Shown here one piece after another: positions 22,073 through 30,872 of a stretch of DNA of 64,000 nt. Source of the stretch: Aristaeella lactis (GTDB lineage Bacteria; Bacillota; Clostridia; Christensenellales; Aristaeellaceae); the NCBI RefSeq assembly GCF_018118585.1, contig NZ_CP069421.1, positions 2,480,001 to 2,544,000 of the forward strand, written 5' to 3'. The notes beneath the pieces were generated by a model. That model worked only from the letters and a program-made list of their open reading frames with translations, was not told the DNA's origin and ran no database searches. Each line of letters begins with the position of its first letter. Position 1 is the stretch's first letter. The translations under genes and the position numbers were made by a program.

Positions 22073-22137
22073 TATGGTAAATAGTAGTAAACTGCTTCTG
22101 TGCTATGAATGATCCTGAAGGAAGGAATGAATCTGTT

Positions 22138-24468
22138 ATGAAACTCAACGCGCTGCATCCCGGCCAATCCGCTGTCATCAGGGCCGTCGGCGGCGAAGGC
22201 GCCCTCCGGCAGCATTTCCTGGATATGGGCGTCATTCCCGGAACGGAAGTTACCGTTATCAAACTGGCTCCCATGGGAGACCCCATGGAGCTCCGGATCC
22301 ACGGATATGAGCTGACCCTCCGCCTGGCGGACGCGGAAAAGATTGATATCGAACCGGCGGACCGGAAAAACGAAGCTGAGGATAAGAAAAATCTGCGTTC
22401 TCCGGAGCATCCCGGTCTGGGTGAGGAAGGCCGCTTTCACCCCAAGGGCAGCGGAGATCCCCTGCCGGATGGCACAAAGCTGACCTTTGCCCTGGTGGGA
22501 AACCAGAACAGCGGCAAAACCACCCTGTTCAACCAGCTGACCGGTTCCAACCAGCATGTGGGCAATTTCCCCGGCGTTACCGTGGACCGGAAGGACGGCG
22601 TCATCCGCGGCCACAGCGACACGCTGGTCACCGACCTGCCGGGCATCTATTCCATGTCCCCCTATTCCAGCGAAGAGCTGGTCTCCCGGGACTTTGTGCT
22701 GCGCGGGCATCCCAAAGCGATTATCAATATTGTGGACGCCACCAACATTGAGCGCAACCTGTATCTGACGATGCAGCTGCTGGAAATGAACATCCCGATG
22801 GTCGTCGCCCTGAACATGATGGATGAACTGCGCGGCAACGGCGGCACCGTGGACGTGAACGCCATGGAAGCCATGCTGGGCGTTCCGGTCGTGCCGATCT
22901 CCGCCGCCAAGAACGAAGGTGTGGACGAGCTGATCCGCCATGCCATTCATGTAGCCAAGTATCAGGAGAAGCCCCTGGTACAGGATTTCTGCGGTCCGGA
23001 AGATCATAACGGCGCCGTTCACCGCGCTCTGCACGCTGTCGAACACCTGATTGAGGACCACGCCGTACGGGCGGAGCTGCCCGTCCGCTTCACTTCCAGC
23101 AAGCTGATTGTGGGTGACCCGCTGCTGGCTGACCAGCTGGAACTGGACGAGAATGAGCGGGAAACCCTGGACCACCTGGTGCTGCAGATGGAAAAAGAGC
23201 GGGGCATGGACCGCAGCGCGTCCATCGCCGATATGCGCTTTGCCTTTATCCGGAAAGTCTGCGACGCTTCCGTGATCAAACCCAGAGAAAGCAAGGAGAG
23301 GATCCGGAGCGAAAAGATCGACCGTGTCCTGACCGGAAAGCATACCGCCATCCCGATCTTTATCCTGATCATGGGCCTGGTCTTCTTCCTGACCTTCTTC
23401 CTGATCGGGCCTTTCTTCCAGGATCTGCTCCAGAGCGGCATTGACGCCCTGAAGAACGTAACGGAGCAGGGAATGGAAGCTGTTCACATCAACGAGACGA
23501 TCCAGAGCCTGGTACTGAGCGGTATCTTTGAAGGTGTAGGCACCGTGGTCAGCTTCCTGCCGATCATCGTGATCCTGTTCTTCTTCCTGTCCCTGCTGGA
23601 AGACAGCGGTTATATTGCCCGGGTAGCCTTTGTCATGGATAAACTGCTGCGGCGCATCGGTCTGTCCGGCCGGAGCATCGTTCCGATGCTGATCGGTTTC
23701 GGCTGCACGGTGCCGGCGGTGATGTCCACCCGCACCCTGCCCAGCGAACGGGACCGCAGGATGACCATCCTGCTGACACCCTTCATGTCCTGCACGGCCA
23801 AAATGCCGATCTACGGTTTCTTTGTCACCGCCTTCTTCCCGCAGTACAGCTGGCTGATCATTACAGGCCTGTACCTGCTGGGCATCCTCACCGGAATTGC
23901 CGTCGCCTTCCTGTTCAAGAACACCCTGTTCAAAGGAGAAGCCGTTCCCTTTGTGATGGAGCTGCCGAATTACCGGTTCCCCAGCCCCCGGAATGTGGCC
24001 CAGCTGCTGTGGGAAAAGTCCAAGGATTTCCTGCACCGTGCCTTCTCCGTTATCCTGATCGCCACCATCGTCGTCTGGTTCCTGTCCAGCTTTGATTTCC
24101 GGCTGAACCTGGTGGCCGATTCCCATGACAGTATTCTCGCCGCTGTTGCCGGACTGCTGGCTCCTCTCATGAAGCCTGTCGGTCTGGGAGACTGGCGTAT
24201 CGTCACCTCGCTGATCAGCGGCTTCATGGCCAAGGAAAGCGTTGTCTCCGTTATGGAAACCCTCTTCGGCGGCGGCCTCGCTGCCCTCGGTTCTCTGACC
24301 GCTGCTTCCATGCTTGCCTTCAGCCTGCTGTATACCCCCTGTGTCGCCGCCATCGCCGCCATCCGCCGGGAGCTGGGACGGAAGTGGGCCCTGGGTGTGG
24401 TGCTCTGGCAGTGCGCCATCGCCTGGGTTGCCGCGCTGATCATCCGGCTGATCGGTCTGCTGTTCTGA
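22138..24468 (+). CDS. feoB: FeoA-FeoB fused ferrous iron transporter
   Basis: Imports Fe2+ across the membrane. I chose the ATG at 22138 (MKLNALHPG) because GGAAGG lies ahead of it; another ATG is 33 bases upstream without a site. Residues 1-75 are a complete FeoA SH3-like domain, then a linker of about 35 residues, then FeoB: G1 GNQNSGKT, G3 DLPG, G4 NMMD and G5 SAAK of its GTPase domain, and from about residue 400 the membrane domain with the conserved GCTVPAVMSTRTL and SCTAKMPIYG blocks around the iron-path cysteines. The total of 776 residues fits a full fusion. A small Cys-rich gene follows. Confidence 0.96.
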   Translation: MKLNALHPGQSAVIRAVGGEGALRQHFLDMGVIPGTEVTVIKLAPMGDPMELRIHGYELTLRLADAEKIDIEPADRKNEAEDKKNLRSPEHPGLGEEGRFHPKGSGDPLPDGTKLTFALVGNQNSGKTTLFNQLTGSNQHVGNFPGVTVDRKDGVIRGHSDTLVTDLPGIYSMSPYSSEELVSRDFVLRGHPKAIINIVDATNIERNLYLTMQLLEMNIPMVVALNMMDELRGNGGTVDVNAMEAMLGVPVVPISAAKNEGVDELIRHAIHVAKYQEKPLVQDFCGPEDHNGAVHRALHAVEHLIEDHAVRAELPVRFTSSKLIVGDPLLADQLELDENERETLDHLVLQMEKERGMDRSASIADMRFAFIRKVCDASVIKPRESKERIRSEKIDRVLTGKHTAIPIFILIMGLVFFLTFFLIGPFFQDLLQSGIDALKNVTEQGMEAVHINETIQSLVLSGIFEGVGTVVSFLPIIVILFFFLSLLEDSGYIARVAFVMDKLLRRIGLSGRSIVPMLIGFGCTVPAVMSTRTLPSERDRRMTILLTPFMSCTAKMPIYGFFVTAFFPQYSWLIITGLYLLGILTGIAVAFLFKNTLFKGEAVPFVMELPNYRFPSPRNVAQLLWEKSKDFLHRAFSVILIATIVVWFLSSFDFRLNLVADSHDSILAAVAGLLAPLMKPVGLGDWRIVTSLISGFMAKESVVSVMETLFGGGLAALGSLTAASMLAFSLLYTPCVAAIAAIRRELGRKWALGVVLWQCAIAWVAALIIRLIGLLF

Positions 24469-24480
24469 GGAGGAAGGTTT

Positions 24481-24642
24481 ATGAATCTCTGGGATATCCT
24501 GATCCTGCTGGTAATCGCCGGCATCGCGGTTTTCGCCTTCTTCATGAAACAGAAAAGGAAAGCCGCGGGAAAAAGCAGCTGCTGCGGATGCAGCTGCGAA
24601 AGCTGCGGCCTCTGCGGGGATCAAAGCAGAAAACCGCAATGA
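24481..24642 (+). CDS. FeoB-associated Cys-rich small membrane protein
   Basis: A 53-residue ORF starting 12 bp after feoB, with GAGGAGGAAGG before its ATG. It has one membrane span (residues 5-22, LIL LVIAGIAVFAFF) then a basic stretch KQKRK and a Cys cluster, CCGCSCESCGLC, at about 34-45. This matches the FeoB_associated family (PF12669) by position, size and layout. It probably helps FeoB assembly or iron handling, like the FeoC role elsewhere, but that is inferred. Confidence 0.85.
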   Translation: MNLWDILILLVIAGIAVFAFFMKQKRKAAGKSSCCGCSCESCGLCGDQSRKPQ

Positions 24643-24660
24643 GCCTTCCTGTATATCCTC

Positions 24661-24680
24661 CCCCGTTCGCCCGAACGGGG
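24661..24680 (+). terminator. Terminator of the feo operon
   Basis: CCCCGTTCG pairs with CGAACGGGG with a tight loop, followed by GATTTCCTTTTC. Confidence 0.75.
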
Positions 24681-24772
24681 GATTTCCTTTTCACAGCCGG
24701 ATCCATATGGTATACTCCTGATATCACGAACCGTTTCAGAAGAATACAACCGTAACGGAAAGGATGAACCTG

Positions 24773-25603
24773 ATGCGTTTAGGCGGAACCGTATGCTGCA
24801 ACAATCCCGCGGAATGGGAGGAGAAACTGGTACAGTCCGGTTTTCGGGCCATTACTGCACCTTTTACCTGTGAAACTCCCCGGGAGGAAATCCAGCGGCT
24901 CCTGCGGATCACGGAAAAACATGATGTGGCCATCGCGGAAGTGGGCGTTTGGAAAAATGTGTTTGATCCCGCCGAAGGCCGCACGAACCTGGAATATGCC
25001 GTCCGCCAGCTGAAACTGGCCGATGAATTGTCCATTCCCTGCTGCGTCAACATTGCCGGTACGGAAAGCACCGCCGGCTGGGACGCGGCGGACCGCGGCA
25101 ATTTCACGCAGGCCATGTACGACCGGCTGGTCTCCTCCCTCCGGGAGATCATCGACCGTGCCAGTCCGAAAAAGGCCTTCTACTGCCTGGAACCCATGCC
25201 CTGGATGCTCCCGGACAGCCCGGAAACCTGCCTTCAGCTGATGAAGGATGTGGACCGGAAACAGTTTGCCGTCCACATGGATTTTGTGAATATAATCAAC
25301 TGCCCGAGACGGTTCCTGGACGCGGAGAGGTTCATAGAGGAGTGTTTCCGCCTGCTGGGACCGTATATCAAAAGCACCCACCTGAAGGATTCCCGGATGG
25401 ATCTGATGCGGCTGACTACTGTCCTGGAAGAGTGTTCCCCCGGAGAAGGATCCCTGGACTTTGTACAGATCCTGAAAGCCATCGACCGGTATCTTCCCGC
25501 GGATGCTCCGGTGCTGCTGGAGCACATGACCACCTTTGAGGAATACCGCCGCGCCTATGACTATGTGGCGGGAAAAGCCGCCGAAGCAGGCGTCGGTATC
25601 TGA
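24773..25603 (+). CDS. Sugar phosphate isomerase/epimerase-like TIM barrel protein
   Basis: A 276-residue product of the xylose isomerase-like TIM barrel superfamily (AP endonuclease 2 fold). The start at 24773 is preferred because AAAGGA lies eight bases before it; an ATG nine bases upstream touches the box. Metal-binding positions typical of the fold are visible as CLEPMPW (Glu near 147), HMDFVN (His-x-Asp near 175), STHLKDS (His near 205) and LLEHM (Glu near 252). Substrate is unknown; sugar or inositol catabolism is likely given the neighbouring glycosidases. It is convergent with the GH1 gene. Confidence 0.75.
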   Translation: MRLGGTVCCNNPAEWEEKLVQSGFRAITAPFTCETPREEIQRLLRITEKHDVAIAEVGVWKNVFDPAEGRTNLEYAVRQLKLADELSIPCCVNIAGTESTAGWDAADRGNFTQAMYDRLVSSLREIIDRASPKKAFYCLEPMPWMLPDSPETCLQLMKDVDRKQFAVHMDFVNIINCPRRFLDAERFIEECFRLLGPYIKSTHLKDSRMDLMRLTTVLEECSPGEGSLDFVQILKAIDRYLPADAPVLLEHMTTFEEYRRAYDYVAGKAAEAGVGI

Positions 25604-25616
25604 TCCGTACACATAT

Positions 25617-25650
25617 AAAACACCTTCCCGGCACACCGGGAAGGTGTTTT
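25617..25650. terminator. Bidirectional terminator
   Basis: An 11-bp stem CACCTTCCCGG with loop CACA, extended by AAAA on the left and TTTT on the right, serves both the isomerase-like gene and the convergent GH1 gene. Confidence 0.88.
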
Positions 25651-25659
25651 GTATGCTGT

Positions 25660-27018
25660 TTACAGGTTTTCCCCGTTGGTACGTACCATCTCCGCGAACC
25701 AGTCAAAACTGTCCTTCGGGGTGCGTTTTCCGGTAGTATAGTCCACATAGACCAGGCCGAAGCGCTCGGAATAGCCCCTGGCCCACTCAAAGTTGTCCAT
25801 CAGGCTCCAGCAGAAATAGCCGCGGATATCCACGCCGTCCTCCACTGCCCTCCGGAGTTCCCGGATATACCGGCGGAGATAATCGATCCGGTGCGGATCG
25901 TGCACCTTTCCATCCGACATAACCCAGTCATGGGAGGACATGCCGTTCTCCGTCACGATAAAAGGCAGTTTGTACCGCTCTGTCAGGAAACGGGGCGCCC
26001 AGTACAACGCCCTGGGTGTCACAGGCCAGCCGCAGGCGGTACGGGGATGTCCCGCCGGATAAGGGGCGTCTTCCCAGCCGTTCTCATTGTCTGCTGCCCG
26101 GACTTCCCGACCTTCATAAAGATTCTGGGCATAGTAGTCCAGCTTCTGGCAGATCAGCTTCATGTCCTCCTGCCAGCCTTCAGGCAGGTACTGCCCGAAA
26201 TACTCCAGCCCGTCCGCCGGATAAGTGCCCAGGACCACCGGGTCGCTGAACCACGCCACGGAAAAAGAAGGGCTGTTTTTCTCCATGGCAAAATACGCCT
26301 TGCGTGCCGCTTCCACATCCGCCGGATTATTCTCATCCTTCGGGATCGCCGAAGCTCCGCAGGGAGCATAGCCGATACGGACATCCTTCACCTTTTCCCG
26401 AAGCACCTGGCAGGCACGCCCGTGGCTCTTCAGCAGGTTATGACAGGCAATGACCTGGTCCTTCAGTTCCAGTTTCAGCCCCGGCGCAAATCCGCCGGTC
26501 ATATAGCCCAGGCCGATAATGCACTGGGGTTCATTGATCGTGAAGAAATCCTTCACCCTGTCTCCAAAGCGGTCTGCCAGAACCCCGGTATATTCCGCGA
26601 ACCATTCCGGAATCTGGTCGTTCACCCAGCCGCCTTTCCGTTCCAGACAGGCAGGCAGATCCCAGTGATAGATCGTCATCCAGGGACGGATACCATGCTC
26701 CAGCAGGCAGTCGATCAGTTCATTATAAAATGCAACACCTGCTTCGTTGACTTTTCCCGTTCCCTCCGGAAGGATCCTGGGCCAGGAAACAGAAAAACGG
26801 TAATTCCGGATACCGCGGTCCGCCATCAGGGCCACGTCTTCCCGGAACCGGTGATAGTGATCACAGGCGGTCCGGCCGTTGGAATGATCGCTGATCGCGC
26901 CGGGCTGTTCACAAAACTCATCCCAGATGCTCGGGGTTTTCCCATCTTCATCCCACGCGCCTTCAATCTGAAAAGAAGCAGTCGCTGTGCCCCAGATAAA
27001 ATCCTTGGGAAAGCTCAT
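25660..27018 (-). CDS. GH1 beta-glucosidase
   Basis: Cleaves beta-linked glucosides such as cellobiose in the cytosol. I chose MSFPKDFIWG at 27018 because AAGGAG precedes it, giving 452 residues; an upstream start would add 21 residues. The acid/base Glu163 lies in TINEP and the nucleophile Glu357 in VTENG. The N-terminal FIWGTATASFQIEGAW block, HWDLP near 125 and the C-terminal SLMDNFEWARGYSERFG block are the GH1 hallmarks. No phosphate-binding pocket signature of 6-phospho enzymes is evident, fitting ABC-imported free sugars. A separate short promoter region precedes it. Confidence 0.95.
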   Translation of the reverse strand: MSFPKDFIWGTATASFQIEGAWDEDGKTPSIWDEFCEQPGAISDHSNGRTACDHYHRFREDVALMADRGIRNYRFSVSWPRILPEGTGKVNEAGVAFYNELIDCLLEHGIRPWMTIYHWDLPACLERKGGWVNDQIPEWFAEYTGVLADRFGDRVKDFFTINEPQCIIGLGYMTGGFAPGLKLELKDQVIACHNLLKSHGRACQVLREKVKDVRIGYAPCGASAIPKDENNPADVEAARKAYFAMEKNSPSFSVAWFSDPVVLGTYPADGLEYFGQYLPEGWQEDMKLICQKLDYYAQNLYEGREVRAADNENGWEDAPYPAGHPRTACGWPVTPRALYWAPRFLTERYKLPFIVTENGMSSHDWVMSDGKVHDPHRIDYLRRYIRELRRAVEDGVDIRGYFCWSLMDNFEWARGYSERFGLVYVDYTTGKRTPKDSFDWFAEMVRTNGENL

Positions 27019-27054
27019 TCGGGCATTCTCCTTTTTTAACCGTATTGTTGTCAT

Positions 27055-27068
27055 TGTAACGTTTGCAG
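27055..27068. promoter_or_regulatory. AACGTT-type operator-like site before the GH1 gene
   Basis: TGTAACGTTTGCAG lies 37-50 bp before the GH1 start codon. Its AACGTT core is shared with the sites before the sugar transporters and GH3 (see 32241, 35840-36144 and 42071). It is imperfect, so confidence is moderate. A second, weaker GCGTTTGCG copy is near 27135. Confidence 0.4.
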
Positions 27069-27175
27069 GATGCATATTCAAGTGACATTCTCACATATTT
27101 TTGCATTTTTCACGTACGTTTTCATTTTGCGCGAGCGTTTGCGTTGCGTTTCACTTTCATCCTATCATAAAAACA

Positions 27176-27196
27176 CCCGCCGGATTATCCGGCGGG
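27176..27196 (-). terminator. Terminator of the alpha-glucosidase operon
   Basis: A 9-bp stem CCCGCCGGA with loop TTA sits past the GH13 stop codon. On the minus strand it is followed by TGTTTTTATG. Confidence 0.85.
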
Positions 27197-27227
27197 TTCA
27201 TGGTTTCATTTCCGGGCATGGAGCCTG

Positions 27228-28901
27228 TTATGCCTTGCGTAAAAATACCCTCGCCTCATAAGGCTGGAGTTTTCCGCCCTGGTGTGTCGGGTAATTGGAG
27301 ATCAGTTCCTCCCCGAGCTCCTCCTCTGCCAGCGGGCAGGTAATGGTCCGGTCCGTCCAGTTCAGCAGGACCGTCAGCCGGTCTCCGTCCAGCACACGCG
27401 CATAAGCATATACCTTCGGATCCTCTTCCAGCAGCGGAACGAATTCTCCGTACACAATGACCGGATAGCTGTGTCGGAGCGCGATCAGTTTCCGGTAATA
27501 GTGATAAACGCTGTCCGGATCATTCACTTCCCGTTCCGCGTTGATGATCGGATAGTTCCCCGTTACAGGAAGCCAGGGTGTACCGGTAGTAAAACCTGCA
27601 TTTTTACCGGCGGTCCACTGCATAGGCGTCCTGGCGTTGTCACGGGCAATCCGCGCAAACCAGCGCATCATATCCTGACCGTCCACCAGGCCGCTTTCCA
27701 CCCACTGGTGCCACGCGTTATGCACTTCCACATCCTCATACTGATCCAGGCGGGTGAAATAGGCATTGGTCATGCCCAGTTCCTCTCCCTGGTATACATA
27801 CGGGGTGCCGCGCATCATATGGATCATGGTGGCCAGCATTTTCGCGCTGACCGCTCGGAAAAGCTCACTGTCATTGCCGTAGCGGCTGACCTGGCGTGGC
27901 TGGTCATGGTTGCCCAGGTAGACGGTGTTCCACGCCCTTCCCTGCAGTCCCGTCTGCCACCGGTTGAAAGCCGTGCGGACATCCTTCAGCGGCGCACCGT
28001 GGTCGCTCCACTTGCCCAGCTCAGTACCGTCGTTCAGGCCATCGTTATGTTCAAAGGAAAAGATCATATCCAGCTCGGAACCGTCCTCATTGGCATAGCG
28101 GATCGCGCCTTCCACGGTGCCGCCGGCCTCACCGACAGTCAGCAGGTTATACCGGTCCAGCACCTCCCGGCGCATTTCCCGGAGATAGCGGTGCGTCGTC
28201 TCCGTATGCTGGCAGGAGGGCTCAAAACTTCCATACAGTGCGCCGGGAGCTACCGGCCCGTCATCGAAGTTTTCCTTGCCGATCATACTGATCACGTCCA
28301 TGCGCCATCCGTCCACGCCTTTGTCGCACCACCAGCGCATCATGTCAAATATGCCTGCCCTTACTTTGGGATTGGCCCAGTTCAGGTCCGGCTGTTCCTT
28401 TGTGAAAAGGTGCAGGTAGTATTGCCCGCTGGCTTCATCCTTTTCCCAGGCCGATCCGGAGAAACAGGATCCCCAGTTGTTGGGCGGTCCGCCGTTCTTT
28501 CCGTCCTGCCAGATATAATAATCCCGGTACGGATTATCCTTTCCTTTCCGGCTTTCAACAAACCAAGCGTGCTCGTCTGACGAGTGGTTTGCCACCAGGT
28601 CCATCACCAGTTTCATTCCCCGGGCGTGGATCCCCTCCAGCATCCGGTCGAAATCCTCCATGGTGCCGAATTCCTTCATGATAGACCGGTAGTCGGAGAT
28701 ATCGTACCCGTTATCGTGGTTGGGGGAGGCATATACCGGCGAAACCCAGATCACATCGATCCCCAGGTCCTTCAGGTAATCCAGATGGGCCGTGATGCCG
28801 TTCAGGTCCCCGATCCCGTCTCCGTTTGAATCCGCGAAACTCCGGGGATAGATCTGGTAAACCACGGCTTCCTTCCACCATACACGCTTTTCGTTATTCA
28901 T
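27228..28901 (-). CDS. GH13 alpha-glucosidase (oligo-1,6-glucosidase type)
   Basis: Cleaves terminal alpha-glucosidic bonds of imported malto- or isomalto-oligosaccharides in the cytosol. The ATG at 28901 has GAGGTG upstream; a GTG three codons earlier is possible. The 557 residues start with VVYQIYPRSFADSNGDG. The catalytic triad is Asp202 (GWRMDV), Glu258 (VGEAGG) and Asp333 (LGNHDQPR). Val follows the nucleophile, which in characterised GH13_31 enzymes goes with alpha-1,6 specificity, where Thr marks alpha-1,4. It is the last gene of the operon with the binding protein and two permeases upstream. Confidence 0.95.
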   Translation of the reverse strand: MNNEKRVWWKEAVVYQIYPRSFADSNGDGIGDLNGITAHLDYLKDLGIDVIWVSPVYASPNHDNGYDISDYRSIMKEFGTMEDFDRMLEGIHARGMKLVMDLVANHSSDEHAWFVESRKGKDNPYRDYYIWQDGKNGGPPNNWGSCFSGSAWEKDEASGQYYLHLFTKEQPDLNWANPKVRAGIFDMMRWWCDKGVDGWRMDVISMIGKENFDDGPVAPGALYGSFEPSCQHTETTHRYLREMRREVLDRYNLLTVGEAGGTVEGAIRYANEDGSELDMIFSFEHNDGLNDGTELGKWSDHGAPLKDVRTAFNRWQTGLQGRAWNTVYLGNHDQPRQVSRYGNDSELFRAVSAKMLATMIHMMRGTPYVYQGEELGMTNAYFTRLDQYEDVEVHNAWHQWVESGLVDGQDMMRWFARIARDNARTPMQWTAGKNAGFTTGTPWLPVTGNYPIINAEREVNDPDSVYHYYRKLIALRHSYPVIVYGEFVPLLEEDPKVYAYARVLDGDRLTVLLNWTDRTITCPLAEEELGEELISNYPTHQGGKLQPYEARVFLRKA

Positions 28902-28971
28902 TCCGTTCACCTCATTACATTCCCTGAAAAACGGCAGACTGAATACTCAGCCTGCCGAAGAAGACCTGAGA

Positions 28972-29871
28972 TTATTTGATAGAACCGTCCACCATGCCCT
29001 GTACAATATACTTCTGGGCAAAGAGATACAGGATCACGATCGGGAGCATAGCCAGCAGCGTAGATGTCATGATCAGGTGCCACTGCTTGACATAAGCACC
29101 ATTGAAGCCCTGCACCGCCAGGGGAATCGTCCGGATATTGCCGCTGGCGCCGAGCACCAGCAGCGGAAGCAGGTAGTCATTCCAGATCCACAGGCCGTTG
29201 AGCACCAGCACGGTCACAAACACCGGCTGGAGCAGAGGCAGCACGATCCGGAAGAAAGTCCCCGCCCTGGAGCATCCGTCGATGTCAGCCGCCTCTTCCA
29301 GTTCCAGCGGAACGCCCTTGATGAATCCGTGGAAAATGAAGATCGACATGGCCTCGCCAAAGCCCAGATAGGCAAAGATGATACCCTGATAGCTCCGGAG
29401 CATCGGAATGCCCAGGAAATCTCCCACGTTCTTGAACCAGGTCAGCAGGGGGAACATAACCACCTGGAACGGAATAACCATGGCAGCCACATAGCTCATA
29501 AAGAGCAGGTTTGACCACCGGGTCTTGTTCCGTACCAGCACCCAGGCCGCCATGGAGGAGAAGATCGAGATCACAGCCAGGGAGATCACGGTGATGATGA
29601 CAGAGTCCTTCAGGGCAGAGAGGAAATTGAAATTGGGGTTATTCCAGATCTCCGCCACATTCCGTCCGAGCTGGGAAATATCCGTTGGAACGCCGACCGG
29701 GGCATTGATAATGTCCTGGTTCGTCCGCATGGAGTTGAACAGCACAATGACAAAGGGCATCATGAAGAGCACAAAGAGAATGAATGTAACAATCTCCAGT
29801 GCGATCCTGCGGCCGTTATGCGGTTTATAACCCGCCATACGCTCAACATGAGCAGCAGCCTGCTTAGCCAT
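28972..29871 (-). CDS. Sugar ABC permease, MalG type (system 1)
   Basis: One of two membrane subunits of sugar transport system 1. The 299 residues contain six hydrophobic segments and the EAA loop EEAADIDGCSRAGTFFRIVLP near 205, which docks the ATPase. Its start overlaps the stop of the other permease by one base (TAATG), so the two are translationally coupled. The end of the operon holds the GH13 gene, suggesting maltose- or isomaltose-type substrates. Confidence 0.92.
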   Translation of the reverse strand: MAKQAAAHVERMAGYKPHNGRRIALEIVTFILFVLFMMPFVIVLFNSMRTNQDIINAPVGVPTDISQLGRNVAEIWNNPNFNFLSALKDSVIITVISLAVISIFSSMAAWVLVRNKTRWSNLLFMSYVAAMVIPFQVVMFPLLTWFKNVGDFLGIPMLRSYQGIIFAYLGFGEAMSIFIFHGFIKGVPLELEEAADIDGCSRAGTFFRIVLPLLQPVFVTVLVLNGLWIWNDYLLPLLVLGASGNIRTIPLAVQGFNGAYVKQWHLIMTSTLLAMLPIVILYLFAQKYIVQGMVDGSIK

Positions 29872-30770
29872 TATGCTTCCACCTCCTTACTCTTGTTCCA
29901 GGTGACCTGGATCACAGAGAAGATCGTCAGCACAACAAAGAAAACAACAGCCTTCGCCTGGCCCTGTGCCATGTTGTTATACTTGAAGGCCGTATTGTAG
30001 ATGTTCAGGGCCAGCAGTTCGGAAGCCTGCACCGGCTTCATCATGAAGATGGAAACCGGGCCGCCGTTGGTCAGGGCCACGTTCACATCATACATCTTGA
30101 AGGAATTGGTCAGGGTCAGGAACAGGGAGATGGTAAACGCGTTTGCCATCAGCGGAATCTGGATCTTCCTCACCCGCGTCCAGTAGCGTGCGCCATCCAC
30201 TTCCGCCGCTTCCATGACCGATTTGGATATGCCCTGGATAGATGCCACATAGATCAGCATGATGTATCCGGCATACTGCCAGGTATTCACCGTGACCATG
30301 GTGATCATTACCGTATCTTTGTTGGAGATCAGGGATTTGCTCAGCGTCGGCAGGCCGAGGGTTTGTCCGATGGACGGCAGGATATTGGAGAAAATAAACT
30401 GCCACACCAGGCCCAGCACGATACCGCCGATCAGGTTCGGCACGAAGAAGCCTGCCCGGTATACATTCCGTCCCCGGATCTCACTGGTCACCAGCAGGGA
30501 GATAATGAACGCAACCACATTCACCGTGATGATGTTCAACACCGTAAAGAGCAGCGTTACCAGGAAGGAATGCAGGAAACCGGGTTCCTGGAAGATCGCC
30601 TTATAGTTGGCAAAACCGACATTCTGGGACACCGCGCCGGTTCCCTGCCAGTCGGTAAAGGAATAATAGATACCGAAAATAAAGGGAATGATGATCACCA
30701 TCAGAAAGGCGATCAGCGTGGGGAGCAGGAACAGAAATTCTGTCAGCTTCCGCTTTTGTCTGCTGGTCAT
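29871..30770 (-). CDS. Sugar ABC permease, MalF type (system 1)
   Basis: Partner membrane subunit of system 1, 299 residues with six spans, beginning RKLTEFLFLLPTLIAFLM as typical for the family. The EAA loop is MEAAEVDGARYWTRVRKIQIP near 203. It lies about 100 bp after the binding protein gene, past a hairpin that likely lowers its expression relative to the binding protein. Confidence 0.92.
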   Translation of the reverse strand: MTSRQKRKLTEFLFLLPTLIAFLMVIIIPFIFGIYYSFTDWQGTGAVSQNVGFANYKAIFQEPGFLHSFLVTLLFTVLNIITVNVVAFIISLLVTSEIRGRNVYRAGFFVPNLIGGIVLGLVWQFIFSNILPSIGQTLGLPTLSKSLISNKDTVMITMVTVNTWQYAGYIMLIYVASIQGISKSVMEAAEVDGARYWTRVRKIQIPLMANAFTISLFLTLTNSFKMYDVNVALTNGGPVSIFMMKPVQASELLALNIYNTAFKYNNMAQGQAKAVVFFVVLTIFSVIQVTWNKSKEVEA

Positions 30771-30821
30771 GGAACCCCTCCCGTATTATGAATAATGCAT
30801 GATCAGCTTTCCGCTGAAAAA

Positions 30822-30856
30822 GGGGATGGCGCCGGAAAGCATCCGGAACCATCCCC
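30822..30856 (-). terminator. Intercistronic hairpin between binding protein and permeases (system 1)
   Basis: GGGGATGG pairs with CCATCCCC, with an inner CCGGA/TCCGG stem, and is followed on the minus strand by CTTTTTCAG. This is terminator-like, so it probably gives partial readthrough to the permeases. Confidence 0.7.
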
Positions 30857-30872
30857 GGGGAAAGAGTCTGGA

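Noticed and set aside
22072-24639. Open frame of about 855 codons on the minus strand opposite feoB
   Set aside because: Gln/Asp/Gly-rich antisense of FeoB, no start signal.
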